The notes: generated from the sequence alone by a model not told the origin. 64,000 bases of DNA from Multivorans sp965206765 (GCA_965206765.1 OZ242222.1:2976001-3040000); one strand, 5' to 3'; counted from the stretch's first letter, positions 16,984-25,610 are shown. Program-made: numbers and translations.

Positions 16984-17806
16984 AAGGCTCCCCCGCAAAC
17001 CGCCCAACAATCGCACGCCCCGGCGCAACCCCCTCCACCGTCTCGCCGTCCCGCACCACGAAACACCCCGTTCACCATCGTGTGACGAATTCCCTCCGAG
17101 AAGGAGAGCCCGTCTTCGAAGGTGGCGGTGTCGATCACCGTGTCCGGATCGAAGACGACGATGTCCGCGTCCGCGCCGACCTGGATCCGCCCCTTGCGCC
17201 TCATCTGATCGGACATCGACGCCACGCGGTCCGCCGGCAGGAGGCTCATCTTCAACAGGGCGGTCATCAGGTCGAGCGTGCCCCGTTCGCGGACGTAGCG
17301 GCCCAGGACCCGTGAGTAGGTGCCGGCCGTTCGAGGGTGCGCCTTCGGGGCGTAGGGCATGCCGTCGGAGGCGACGATCACCCAGTCGTTCGCGAGCGCC
17401 ATCTCGATCCACTCTTCCTGCATGAAGTGGAGGATGACCGTGCCCCGCTCGCGGCGGTACCGCTCGAAGGTCTCCCTGGTCAGCCTCTCTCCCGTTGCCT
17501 CCCACTGGAGGTCGCCGTGGTCGATGCCCAGGCGGCCTTGCCAGCCCTCGTCGAAGATCGAGCTGTGGAGGCTGGTCGAGCCGGCCGTGTAGGGGTAGGC
17601 CTCCGTCGTCACGTCGAGCCCCAGGCGGCGCGCGCCGCCGATCAGGCCGAGCACCGTGTCGATCTCGCCGAGGGCCATGCTGTTGACGTGCACGATGTGC
17701 AGGGGCGCCCCGGTGGCGACCGCGTTGGCCAGGACTTCCTGCATCGCATCGATCGTCATCGAACGGACGTGCGTGTGGATGGTGGCCCGCTTCTCGCCGG
17801 CGTCCT
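16984..17806 (-). pseudogene. N-acyl-D-amino-acid deacylase, truncated and frameshifted copy 2
   Basis: Homology to the intact gene at 20169-21758 runs from GEKRATIHTHVRSM to the C-terminus. The N-terminal half is deleted: the sequence jumps at about 17806 directly into the upstream region of the gene (the same region that precedes copy 3 at 21770). An extra A near 17060 shifts the frame after HTMVNGVF, and the expected ending VVRDGETVEG continues in another frame. The copy is therefore inactive. It marks the right border of the Ubl island. Confidence 0.85.
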
Positions 17807-17960
17807 CAACACATCCGCACCCCCCAATCCGCCCGATGGTATACACCCATGCACCCCATCCCCGCCGCACCCACGCCCCCATCCAAGGCGCCGCGACCCA
17901 TGCCGTCGACCACTCCCGGGCACACTCTCCTGTCACGCCGAACCCTTGTAGGGCACGGCG
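17806..17960. repeat. Duplicated upstream/leader segment, copy A
   Basis: The segment from the CAACACATCCGCAC block through the codons for LLSRR and VGHGA is closely repeated at 21770-21920. It holds the divergent upstream region of the deacylase and the twin-arginine leader of the plus-strand gene. The two copies lead into different plus-strand genes, a dipeptidase relative here and a serine hydrolase there. Confidence 0.75.
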
Positions 17961-19093
17961 CCAAGGCGGGCGCTCTCCTTGCGGCCTTAACACTCGGAGC
18001 GCCGCACCTGGCGTTGGGCAGGCACAAGCTGTTCCCTCAGAGCGAAGAGCGCTACTCGACCCGCGCAGTCGACCTCATCGGCGACTCCCTGGTGATCGAC
18101 ATGCTGAGTCCTTTGACACTCGCGTCGTCGACCGCCCATGCCTGGTACGGCAATCCCGAGAACATCCCCGAGTCCCTCTGGGAAGACTTCGAGCGCTCCG
18201 GGATCAACGTCGTCCACGACGCCGTGGGCACCGGCCCCTTCGGCGCCAGGCAAGCGGTCCTGGCGCGGGTCGCGGCTGTCAACGGCGTCATCGCGCACAA
18301 CGGGCATCGCATGCTGCGCGTCGCGCGGGCCGCCGACCTCGACGAGGCGGCCTCGGGAAACCGCGTCGGACTGATCTTCGGCGTGCAGAACTCCGACCAC
18401 TTCGAGTCGCCCGACGACGTCGACACCTTCTATGGGCTCGGCCAGCGCGTGTCGCAGTTGACGTACAACGCGCGCAACCTGATCGGCACCGGCTCGACGG
18501 ACCGGGTCGACGGCGGACTGTCGGACTGGGGAGTCGCCATCATCCAGCGCATGAACAAGGTCGGCATGGCGGTGGACGTGTCCCACTGCGGAGACCGCAC
18601 GTCGCTGGACGCGTTCGAAGCCTCCAAGAAGCCCGTCCTGGTCACCCACGCGAACGTCCGGGCGCTCGCAGCGGGCCACGTCCGGTGCAAGCCCGACGAG
18701 GTCATCGACGCCGTCAAGAAGGCAGGCAGCGTCTTCGGCGTCACCGGGGTGCGGATGTTCGTGAAGGCCGACGAGCCCACGACCATCGAGCACCTCCTCG
18801 ACCACTTCGACTACCTCGCCAGGCGAATCGGCGTCGAGCACGTCGGCATCGGCAGCGACATCGACCTCTACGGCTACGACGACATGCCCCAGGAGGACAT
18901 GCTGAGGCTGAAGTTGTCCTACCCGAAGGGCAAGTACCGCTTCCGGGCACAGATCGACATCCCCGAAGTGGCCCATCCGCAACGCGTTTTCGACCTCACG
19001 GAAGGCCTCATCCGGCGGGGTTACTCCGACGCCGACATCCGGGGCATCCTGGGCGGCAACTTCCGCCGTGTTCTGGAGGAGATCTGGGGATGA
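17900..19093 (+). CDS. M19 (renal dipeptidase-like) amidohydrolase with Tat signal
   Basis: The 397-residue product has a twin-arginine leader (LLSRRTLVGHGAKAGALLAAL). The body is M19-like, with FGVQNSDHFESPDDV, VSQLTYNARNLIGTG, VDVSHCGDRTSLDAF, VLVTHANVRAL and HVGIGSDIDLYG. The last three supply the usual His, His and Asp metal and substrate residues. The first HxD motif is replaced by VIDML near residue 65, and the bridging Glu appears to be replaced within FGVQNSD, so the binuclear zinc site is degenerate. A longer start at 17849 exists but adds a duplicated non-conserved leader. Export by Tat suggests a periplasmic role; the substrate is unknown. Confidence 0.75.
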   Translation: MPSTTPGHTLLSRRTLVGHGAKAGALLAALTLGAPHLALGRHKLFPQSEERYSTRAVDLIGDSLVIDMLSPLTLASSTAHAWYGNPENIPESLWEDFERSGINVVHDAVGTGPFGARQAVLARVAAVNGVIAHNGHRMLRVARAADLDEAASGNRVGLIFGVQNSDHFESPDDVDTFYGLGQRVSQLTYNARNLIGTGSTDRVDGGLSDWGVAIIQRMNKVGMAVDVSHCGDRTSLDAFEASKKPVLVTHANVRALAAGHVRCKPDEVIDAVKKAGSVFGVTGVRMFVKADEPTTIEHLLDHFDYLARRIGVEHVGIGSDIDLYGYDDMPQEDMLRLKLSYPKGKYRFRAQIDIPEVAHPQRVFDLTEGLIRRGYSDADIRGILGGNFRRVLEEIWG

Positions 19094-19232
19094 AACTCCG
19101 CGAACAGCTTTGCTTACGGCAAAGCATCGCACCATGCCGACAGCGTCTCTCTGGGTGCGCTCGGTGCGCGTCAACGACCACACCACGCGCTGGGTCGTCG
19201 ACGACGTGATCAGCGTCGTCGAAGGAGCTGAG

Positions 19233-19261
19233 TTGACTTAGTCAAAGACTTAGTCTATCTT
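19233..19261 (+). promoter_or_regulatory. Promoter and probable Phd operator of the first TA module
   Basis: TTGACT at 19233 and TATCTT at 19256 are 17 bases apart and the antitoxin starts at 19270. Two direct copies of GACTTAGTC (19235-19243 and 19247-19255) fill the promoter. Repeats overlapping the promoter are what autoregulation by a Phd/YefM antitoxin requires. Confidence 0.65.
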
Positions 19262-19269
19262 CGCTTGCC

Positions 19270-19503
19270 ATGAAGCAGGTGACCGTACACGCAGCAAAAA
19301 CGCACCTCTCCCGGCTCCTGCGGGAAGTAGCCGCCGGCGAGGACATAGTGATCACGCGCTCCGGTCAACCCGTGGCAAAGCTCGTCACTGTGGAGGAAGA
19401 GCGGCCGATCTTCGGCATCGACAAGGGTCGGTTCGTGGTGCCCGATGACTTCGACGCTCCTCTCGATGAGGACCTGCTGCGCGCGTTCGAAGGCCGGACC
19501 TGA
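19270..19503 (+). CDS. Phd/YefM-family antitoxin
   Basis: The 77-residue protein starts MKQVTVHAAKTHLSRLLREV and continues with GEDIVITRSGQPVAKLV, the N-terminal DNA-binding fold of Phd antitoxins. The acidic C-terminus (PDDFDAPLDEDLLRAFEG) would wrap the toxin. It precedes the PIN toxin by 18 bases, the standard antitoxin-toxin order, and lies directly downstream of a promoter containing paired repeats. Confidence 0.9.
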   Translation: MKQVTVHAAKTHLSRLLREVAAGEDIVITRSGQPVAKLVTVEEERPIFGIDKGRFVVPDDFDAPLDEDLLRAFEGRT

Positions 19504-19521
19504 GAAGCCGGCACGTCGCCC

Positions 19522-19935
19522 GTGGATTACCTCCTGGACACCCACTGCTGGCTCTGGATGCAAACAGAACCGGAGCGCTTCGACGCGCACCTCCTGGCCG
19601 CCCTGGAGTCGTCCGCGACGTCGAAGTTCCTGTCTGCAGCGAGCGCTTGGGAAATCGCGATCAAGTACGCAATCGGAAAACTGCCGTTGCCGGAACCCCC
19701 GGCCTCCTACGTTCCGGAACGTATGCGCCTGAACCAGGTGAAACCTCTCCCCATCAGCCCAGCTCACGCCCTGGCCGTCGCTGACCTCCCCCGGCATCAC
19801 CGGGATCCGTTCGACCGCATCCTCGTCGTTCAGGCCCGGATCGAGGGTGTGACTCTGGTTACTGCCGACAAGATCCTCGAACTGTATGATGCGCCGGTTC
19901 TTCGGGTGGGAGCATCACGCTCGGAAACGCCGTGA
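19522..19935 (+). CDS. PIN-domain toxin, VapC-like
   Basis: This 137-residue PIN ribonuclease starts at GTG 19522. LLDTHCWLWM gives the first catalytic Asp, SAASAWEIAIKYAIGKL the conserved Glu, and HHRDPFDRILVVQA the next Asp, followed by LVTADKILELYDAPVL. The set matches type II VapC toxins that pair with Phd-type antitoxins. Its stop is followed immediately by the GTG of the next small gene. Confidence 0.9.
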   Translation: MDYLLDTHCWLWMQTEPERFDAHLLAALESSATSKFLSAASAWEIAIKYAIGKLPLPEPPASYVPERMRLNQVKPLPISPAHALAVADLPRHHRDPFDRILVVQARIEGVTLVTADKILELYDAPVLRVGASRSETP

Positions 19936-20172
19936 GTGCCTCAGATGCCGATCCAGCATTTCACCCTGATCGTCGAGGGCCCTGACCTCCAGGACGAGCC
20001 GTTCATCGACGCCCTCTTCGAAGCGGGTTGCGACGACGCCACGGTCGCCCGGATTGATGGCGTCCAGTACATCGATTTCGACCGGGAAGCAGAGAGCCTC
20101 GACGAGGCGATCATCTCCGCGGTGCGGGACGTGGAGCAGGTCGAAGGCGTCCGCGTCACCCGGCCGAGCTAA
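19936..20172 (+). CDS. Small protein of unknown function, probably a shortened family member
   Basis: This 78-residue protein starts at GTG 19936, with an alternative ATG at 19945, directly after the toxin stop. It reads HFTLIVEGPDLQDEPFIDALFEAGCDDATV followed by GVQYIDFDREAESLDEAI and VEQVEGVRV, a regular alpha/beta pattern. Similar proteins, as I recall them, continue into a helix-turn-helix; here the gene stops where the deacylase 3' end begins, overlapping it by four bases. It may have been cut by the rearrangement that placed the deacylase there. Confidence 0.55.
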   Translation: MPQMPIQHFTLIVEGPDLQDEPFIDALFEAGCDDATVARIDGVQYIDFDREAESLDEAIISAVRDVEQVEGVRVTRPS

Positions 20173-21758
20173 GGGTCAGCCGCGAAACGCCCGACAATCG
20201 CCCGCCCCGGCGCAACCCCCTCCACCGTCTCACCGTCACGCACCACGAACACCCCATTCACCATCGTGTGCCGGATCCCCTCCGAGAACGACAGCCCGCC
20301 CTCGAACGTGGCCGTGTCGATCACCGTCTCGGGATCGAAGACCACAATGTCCGCGTCGGCGCCGACCTGGATCCGCCCCTTGCGCCTCATCTGCTCGGAC
20401 ATCGTGGCCACGCGGTCGGCCGGCAGGAGGCTCATCTTCAGCATGGCGGTCATCAGGTCGAGCGTGCCCCGCTCGCGGACGTAGCGGCCCAGGACCCGTG
20501 AGTAGGTGCCGGCTGTTCGAGGGTGCGCTTTCGGGGCGTAGGGCATGCCGTCGGACGCGACGATCACCCAGTTGTTCCCGAGCGCCGTCTCGATCCACTC
20601 TTCCTTCATGAAGTGCAGGATGACCGTGCCCCGCTCGCGGCGGTACCGCTCGAAGGTCTCCCTGGTCAGCCTCTCTCCCGTCGCCTCCCACTGCAGGTCG
20701 CCGTAGTCGATGCCCAGGCGGTCCTGCCAGCCCTCGTCGAAGATCGAGCTGTGGAGGCTGGTCGAGCCGGCCGTGTAGGGGTAGGCCTCCGTCGTCACGT
20801 CGAGCCCCAGGCGGCGCGCGCCGCCGATCAGGTCGAGCACGGTGTCGATCTCGCCGAGGGCCATGCTGTTGACGTGCACGATGTGCAGGGGCGCCCCGGT
20901 AGCGACCGCGTTGGCCAGGACCTCCTGCATCGCCTCGATCCTCATCGAACGGACGTGGGTGTGGATGGTGGCCCGCTTCTCGCCGGCGAAGCGGAACACT
21001 TCGAAGATCTCCCGGCGACTCGCCCCGGGGTAGTACTGGACGGCGAGGCCGATCCCCAGGGCGCCTTCCTCCAGCCCTTCCTGCAGAAGCTCCAGCATGG
21101 CGGGGAAGCGTTCGGGCGGCAGCTCGGAGTAGTACGTCCTGTCCGCGGCGTCGCGCTCGGCGCCGAGTGGTTCGTCGGCGGAACTGGCCGCCGTGAAGGC
21201 CGCCTCGAGATCGGCCCGTTCCTCCTGCGGCAGGATCTCCAGGCCCCTCAACGCGCCGTGATTGATCGTGGCGCCATAGTTGACGAGCGACCTTCCTCGC
21301 CTGGAATCCAGGAACGCCCCCACGTCGGCTACGCCCCATTCCAGCTCGAGCGCGGTGGTCACGCCGTCCCTCGCCTGGTACTCGTGCGCCGCCGGGCCCT
21401 GGCCGTGAGCGTGGAGGTCCACGAAGCCCGGCGCCAGGACCAGTCCGGCAGCGTCGATGAGGACGCCTCCGTCGGCGAGGGACTCGGCAAGGGGCCCGGT
21501 GGTCAAGGCGGCGATGACACCGCCGCGGATTCCCACGCTCCTGACCTCATCGAGCCTTCTCTCAGGGTCGATGACGCGAGCGCCCTCGAAGACGACGTCG
21601 AACTCCTGAGTCCCGGCTTCGTCCGTCCCGTCGGTCGCGCCGTTGCAACCTGCGAGGAGGAGAGCCGCGACGAGCGTGGCCGCCCACTGGATGCGCCGGC
21701 GTCCCCGCCGGCATCCGGCGCGCAGCGGCGGCTTCCGCGCGTACCGCACCGCCACCAC
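20169..21758 (-). CDS. N-acyl-D-amino-acid deacylase lipoprotein (intact copy 3)
   Basis: The product has 529 residues from GTG 21758, chosen because GAGGGG lies seven bases before it. A basic N-terminus and lipobox LLAGC (Cys38) make it a lipoprotein. The amidohydrolase body has an N-terminal beta-sandwich, the metal motif His116-Ala-His118 in VDLHAHG, GVTTALELEWG, RATIHTHVRSM, HIVHVNSMALG, IVASDGMPYAP and the C-terminal GRIQVGADADIVVFDPETV. These enzymes hydrolyse N-acyl-D-amino acids. Two truncated copies of its 3' half lie at 11736 and 16984. A REP-like palindrome (21690-21728) is translated within the signal region. It is divergent from the serine hydrolase at 21926. Confidence 0.88.
   Translation of the reverse strand: MVAVRYARKPPLRAGCRRGRRRIQWAATLVAALLLAGCNGATDGTDEAGTQEFDVVFEGARVIDPERRLDEVRSVGIRGGVIAALTTGPLAESLADGGVLIDAAGLVLAPGFVDLHAHGQGPAAHEYQARDGVTTALELEWGVADVGAFLDSRRGRSLVNYGATINHGALRGLEILPQEERADLEAAFTAASSADEPLGAERDAADRTYYSELPPERFPAMLELLQEGLEEGALGIGLAVQYYPGASRREIFEVFRFAGEKRATIHTHVRSMRIEAMQEVLANAVATGAPLHIVHVNSMALGEIDTVLDLIGGARRLGLDVTTEAYPYTAGSTSLHSSIFDEGWQDRLGIDYGDLQWEATGERLTRETFERYRRERGTVILHFMKEEWIETALGNNWVIVASDGMPYAPKAHPRTAGTYSRVLGRYVRERGTLDLMTAMLKMSLLPADRVATMSEQMRRKGRIQVGADADIVVFDPETVIDTATFEGGLSFSEGIRHTMVNGVFVVRDGETVEGVAPGRAIVGRFAADP
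21690..21728 (-). repeat. REP-like palindrome inside the deacylase signal region
   Basis: The segment contains GCCGGCGTCCCCGCCGGC, a hairpin-forming variant of the element scattered through this window. It encodes RAGCRRGRRR just before the hydrophobic signal core, supplying its positive charges. Confidence 0.55.
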
Positions 21759-21769
21759 AAAGCCACCCC

Positions 21770-21920
21770 TCAACACATCCGCACCCCCAATCGGCCCGAT
21801 GGTATACACCCATGCACCGCACCCCCGCCGAATCCACGTTCCCATCCAAGGAGCCGCGACCCATGCCGTCGACCACTCCCGGGCACTCTCTCCTGTCACG
21901 TCGAGCCCTGGTCGGGCATG
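21770..21920. repeat. Duplicated upstream/leader segment, copy B
   Basis: This is the counterpart of 17806-17960, including the block CAACACATCCGCAC and the codons for LLSRRALVGHGA. It lies between the intact deacylase (minus) and the serine hydrolase (plus). It adds a twin-arginine-like leader upstream of the hydrolase's own signal peptide. Confidence 0.75.
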
Positions 21921-21925
21921 GCGCC

Positions 21926-23533
21926 ATGGCGGGGCGCTCGCATCGGGTCACGTCCGGTGCAAGTGCCGCCGCACTGTGTCGGTGGGCAATACTCGGCGCG
22001 GCCCTCGCCTTCACGTTCGCCGCCGTCCCCCTCTCCTCCCAAACCGTCGACGAGCGGCTCCAAGGCTTCGACCAGTGGGTCGAATCGGTGATGGCGGAGT
22101 GGAAGGTCCCCGGCCTCGGCGTGGCCATCGTCGAGGACGGCGAGATCGTCTTCGCCAAGGGCTACGGCTGGCGCAACGTCGAGCAGGAACTGCCCGTCAC
22201 GCCCGACACCCTCTTCGCCATCGGCTCCAACACGAAGTCCTTCACCGCCACGCTGCTGGCCATGTACGTCGACGAAGGCGCCCTCGCCTGGGACGCGCCG
22301 ATCCGCACCGTGCTTCCCGAGTTCAGCCTCCACGACCCGGTGGCGACGGCCGGGATGACGGCCGTCGACCTGCTGAGCCACCGCTCGGGCCTGCCCAGGC
22401 ACGACCTGTTCTGGTACGCGACCGGCAAGAGCCGCACCGAGCTGATCGCCGGGCTGCACCACCTGGAGCCGTCCGCGCCGTTCAGGAGCAAGTACCAGTA
22501 CCAGAACCTGATGTTCCTCACCGCCGGCGTGGTCGCTGAACGGATCGGCGGCAAGTCCTGGGAGGAGCTCGTCGAGGAGCGGATCTTCCGCCCACTCGGC
22601 ATGGAGCGGGCCAACTTCTCCGTCGACCGGATGCAGCAGGACGACGACTTCTCCTACGGCTACGGCGCGGAGCAGGAGATCGAGCGGGTGCGCCGCGTAC
22701 GCCGGGTGCCGTTCCGCAACATCGACGCCATCGGGCCCGCCGGTTCGATCAACACGTCGGCCCGGGAGCTCGCCCGCTACGTGCTGTTCCACCTCGCCTA
22801 CGGGAAGGTCGGCGACACGCAGCTCCTGAAGGAGGACTCGGCGCGGCTCATGCAGCTACCCCAGATGGTGATGACCGGCCCGCTCCAGGAGAGACTGCAG
22901 AACGGACCGGAGATCAGCGATCCCACCTACGGACTGGGCCTCATGGTGGGCGGCTACCGGGGCCGCAAGCACATCAGCCACGGGGGAGGCATCGACGGCT
23001 TCATCTCCGCGATGGAGTGGCTGCCCGACGAGCAGATCGGAGTCATAGCACTCTCCAACACCTCGCACACCGGGACCGTGCCTGCGCTCGTCGTGCGCAA
23101 CGCGTTCGACCGCATGCTCGGCCTCGAACCCATCGACTGGGCCGCCAGGGCGCGCAAGCGCGAAGCCGAAGCGAAGCAAGAGGCCGAAGAGGCCAAGACG
23201 GCCGATCTCGCGGCAGCGGCACCGGGCACCAAACCGTCACACCCGCTCGCCGACTACGCAGGCGACTACGAGCACGCCGGCTACGGCAGAGCCTCCGTGC
23301 GAGTTGAGGGGGACGGCCTGATCATCGAAGTCGTCGGAATCGAGTTCCCGCTGGCGCACTACCACTACGACCTGTTCATCGTCCCCTACGATCTGCCGGC
23401 CGACGCGGCCGCCGCAGGGTTCGGAGGGGTCAAGATCCGCTTCGACTACGACGACGCCGGGGCGATCAACGTCGTTTCCGTGCCTCTCGAGCCGGCCGTC
23501 TCGCCAATCCGCTTCGCGCGGATCAGCGACTGA
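21926..23533 (+). CDS. Serine beta-lactamase-like hydrolase (class C/S12 type), exported
   Basis: Counting from ATG 21926 the protein has 535 residues. Residues 12-38 form a signal peptide (WAILGAALAFTFAAVPL). The S12 core has GSNTKS (Ser101-x-x-Lys104), YQYQN as the Tyr-x-Asn motif and HGGG as the third motif. The C-terminal 110 residues form a beta domain (YAGDYEHAGYG, VVGIEFPLAHYHYD) seen in D-aminopeptidase or esterase relatives. An in-frame ATG at 21863 would add a duplicated twin-arginine leader (SRRALVGHG), so the true start is ambiguous. Next to a D-aminoacylase, a role in handling D-amino-acid peptides or wall fragments is plausible. Confidence 0.85.
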   Translation: MAGRSHRVTSGASAAALCRWAILGAALAFTFAAVPLSSQTVDERLQGFDQWVESVMAEWKVPGLGVAIVEDGEIVFAKGYGWRNVEQELPVTPDTLFAIGSNTKSFTATLLAMYVDEGALAWDAPIRTVLPEFSLHDPVATAGMTAVDLLSHRSGLPRHDLFWYATGKSRTELIAGLHHLEPSAPFRSKYQYQNLMFLTAGVVAERIGGKSWEELVEERIFRPLGMERANFSVDRMQQDDDFSYGYGAEQEIERVRRVRRVPFRNIDAIGPAGSINTSARELARYVLFHLAYGKVGDTQLLKEDSARLMQLPQMVMTGPLQERLQNGPEISDPTYGLGLMVGGYRGRKHISHGGGIDGFISAMEWLPDEQIGVIALSNTSHTGTVPALVVRNAFDRMLGLEPIDWAARARKREAEAKQEAEEAKTADLAAAAPGTKPSHPLADYAGDYEHAGYGRASVRVEGDGLIIEVVGIEFPLAHYHYDLFIVPYDLPADAAAAGFGGVKIRFDYDDAGAINVVSVPLEPAVSPIRFARISD

Positions 23534-23550
23534 CCCCCGAGACACCCACG

Positions 23551-24723
23551 ATGCCGGCCCGGGCGCCAACCCGCTTCCACACCCTCGTCCTGCCGGCGAT
23601 CATCGCCCAGTCGATGATCATCGGCGGCGGCTACGCCACGGGCAGGGAAGTCGTCGAGTACGCCGGCCGCTTCGGGAACTGGGGATGGCTGTCCGTCGCG
23701 ATCATCACGGTCTGCTTCGCCGTCGTCATGGCGCTGTCCTTCGAGTTGGCCAGGCTCGCCGGGGCGTACGACTACAAGACGTGGAGCCGGAACCTGGTCG
23801 GTCCGCTCTGGTGGCTCGTCGACGTGCTCATCCTGAGCATGATGATGCTGGTGATCGCGGTGATGACGGCGGCCATCGGGGAGGTTCTGCAGCAGACTGT
23901 CGGGCTTCCCAAGCCGCTGAGCCTGGCGATCGCCTTTGTGTGCGTCGGGTTTCTCTCGTGGCGCGGTTCCGGCTTCATCGAGAAGGCGAAGACCTGGGGC
24001 AGCGCCGCTCTGTATGTGGGCTACTGCGCGTTCGCGGTGCTGGTGTTGACGGCGCCGGTCGGGGCAGCGGTTGCGCAGCCGGCGGCGGCGACGGCGACGA
24101 CGGCGACGGCGACGGCGACGGAAGGAGGCGTGCTGGAGGTGATCGTCGCTGCCGTCCTGTACGTCGCCTACAACGTCGCCGTCGTGCCGGCCGTGCTCTT
24201 CTGCCTCCATCGCCAGACGCGGCGGTCCGAGACGTTTGCGTCAGGGGCTCTTGCCGGAGTCGCGATGACGGTGCCGTTCGCGCTGACCCTGGCGTGCCTC
24301 CTCCGGTTCCCTCAAGCCTCCGTGATGGAGGCCGAGGTGCCCTGGCTGCCGATGATCACGAGCGCCGCCGACGGCCGCGCCGGCGGGCCGGCGCTGTGGA
24401 TCGCGATCTTCGGACTCGTCGCCGGCTGGACGCTCATCGAGACCGCCGTCGGTTCCATCCATGCGCTCCTGAGGCGGGTGGAGAGCAATCTCGACGATCT
24501 GCCGCGTCGGTGGAGGCCTGCGTCGGGGAGACTGACGCGGGGCCAGAAGGCGGTGACTGCGGTTGGGGTGCTGGTGGCCGCGGCCGGGTTGTCGACGTTC
24601 GGGATCATCGATCTTGTCGCGAGGGGCTACGGCACTCTGGCTTGGGGGTTCATCGCCCTGGTGGTGGTGCCGTTGTTTGTCGTGGTGCCGTGGCGATCGT
24701 TGAGGGCAGAGAAGCCGGTGTAG
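23551..24723 (+). CDS. YkvI-like membrane transporter (APC superfamily)
   Basis: The 390-residue protein has about ten hydrophobic spans. The first carries IIAQSMIIGGGYATGREVVEY, the Gly-rich unwound helix of this family, and the later part has VAAVLYVAYNVAVVPAVLF. A low-complexity loop of Ala and Thr (about residues 177-190) is encoded by a GCGACG microsatellite at 24086-24120. It starts 18 bases after the serine hydrolase stop, so the two are probably cotranscribed. The substrate is unknown; a small amine or amino acid fits the family and the hydrolase next door. Confidence 0.78.
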   Translation: MPARAPTRFHTLVLPAIIAQSMIIGGGYATGREVVEYAGRFGNWGWLSVAIITVCFAVVMALSFELARLAGAYDYKTWSRNLVGPLWWLVDVLILSMMMLVIAVMTAAIGEVLQQTVGLPKPLSLAIAFVCVGFLSWRGSGFIEKAKTWGSAALYVGYCAFAVLVLTAPVGAAVAQPAAATATTATATATEGGVLEVIVAAVLYVAYNVAVVPAVLFCLHRQTRRSETFASGALAGVAMTVPFALTLACLLRFPQASVMEAEVPWLPMITSAADGRAGGPALWIAIFGLVAGWTLIETAVGSIHALLRRVESNLDDLPRRWRPASGRLTRGQKAVTAVGVLVAAAGLSTFGIIDLVARGYGTLAWGFIALVVVPLFVVVPWRSLRAEKPV

Positions 24724-25056
24724 CTAGCCAGATCCCCGCGTATTGGCGCCTCCAGAGATCGTCTCCAGGTCTCGCCGCAGGTCTTCAAGCTCGTACTGCG
24801 CCGGCACCTTCCTGCTGCGGGCATAGTCCATCATCTCCCAGAGAGAGACGCCCGCATCGCGCGCGGCTCGCGCGACCGTGACCTTCCCCTCGCCGTACAG
24901 CCGGGCGTAGTGCTTGAGCTTCCAGTCGTGAACCGCGCTCGCGAGCAACCGGCGCACCGTCGTCGAGCGGTCGGACTGCTCGACCTCTTCGATGAGTTCG
25001 AGTTCCCGGACCAGCCCCAAGGGCAGCCTGGCGCCCACCGTCTGATCTTTCTTCAT
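24724..25056 (-). CDS. UPF0175-family antitoxin
   Basis: The 110-residue protein has an N-terminal ribbon-helix-helix-like part (TVGARLPLGLVRELELIEEV, RSTTVRRLLASAV) and the UPF0175 core (YGEGKVTVARAARDAGVSLWEMMDYA). Its start overlaps the stop of the PIN-domain gene by four bases (ATGA). UPF0175 proteins pair with DUF3368 PIN toxins; here the antitoxin gene is second in the operon, the reverse of the usual order. Confidence 0.82.
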   Translation of the reverse strand: MKKDQTVGARLPLGLVRELELIEEVEQSDRSTTVRRLLASAVHDWKLKHYARLYGEGKVTVARAARDAGVSLWEMMDYARSRKVPAQYELEDLRRDLETISGGANTRGSG

Positions 25057-25568
25057 GAGTCTGTCTCCCGTGCAACTCTCATGATCTCAGCCACAACCGC
25101 CGGGGAAAGCCACAGTACTTCGCAGAGGTCGCGCAGTACCGTCTCCAGTTCTCCGAAGGTAAGCAGCCGCCGCAGGTGAGCTTCCAACAACACGCCCGCC
25201 GTTCCCACGTACTCGACACCGACCGTCTCGGCGACGTGGCGGGCCTCCGAGTCGTCTGCAATCAATCGCGCCCCGCGGCCACTCGCCAGCGCGATGGCCT
25301 CCGCTTCCCCTCGGTCCAAGCGGGAGAGCCGCGCCAGCCGTTCCCGCAGTTCCTCCTCCTCTTTCGTCAAGCCAACCGTCTGCAGCCACCCGTCCTCCAA
25401 AGCCGCTTCGAGTTGCTCCACCCCGGCGGCGCGGATGGCCCTGCCGGCATCGACAGTTTCCGCCTTCACCACGGGTCCGATCCGTATCGCGTCGTAGAGG
25501 TCCCGCAGAAGCCACAATCGGCGCAGCTTCGCCAGGACGATGAGTGGGGAAGCGTCGGCTACGACCAA
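25053..25568 (-). CDS. DUF3368-type PIN-domain toxin
   Basis: I choose TTG 25568 (LVVADASPLIVLAKL as the N-terminus) because GGAGG lies nine bases upstream; a TTG at 25583 would add five residues and lacks a site. The 171-residue protein has the first Asp in VVADASPL, RLDRGEAEAIALA with the conserved acidic residues, ARLIADDSEARHVAE, and YVGTAGVLLEAHLRR. These are the DUF3368 hallmarks. It is followed by its UPF0175 antitoxin. Confidence 0.82.
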   Translation of the reverse strand: MVVADASPLIVLAKLRRLWLLRDLYDAIRIGPVVKAETVDAGRAIRAAGVEQLEAALEDGWLQTVGLTKEEEELRERLARLSRLDRGEAEAIALASGRGARLIADDSEARHVAETVGVEYVGTAGVLLEAHLRRLLTFGELETVLRDLCEVLWLSPAVVAEIMRVARETDS

Positions 25569-25610
25569 TCCGTAGTCCTCCAAGGTCGGTCCGGGGCGTC
25601 ACAAGACTAC

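Noticed and set aside
19134..19241. A 35-residue plus-strand frame before the first Phd gene
   Set aside because: It has reasonable composition (WVRSVRVNDHTTRWVVDD), but its end lies inside the Phd promoter, it has no homology I know and no ribosome-binding site.
20169..21899. A longer start for the intact deacylase at 21899
   Set aside because: It would run through the duplicated leader of the divergent hydrolase; GTG 21758 has a ribosome-binding site and directly precedes the lipoprotein signal.
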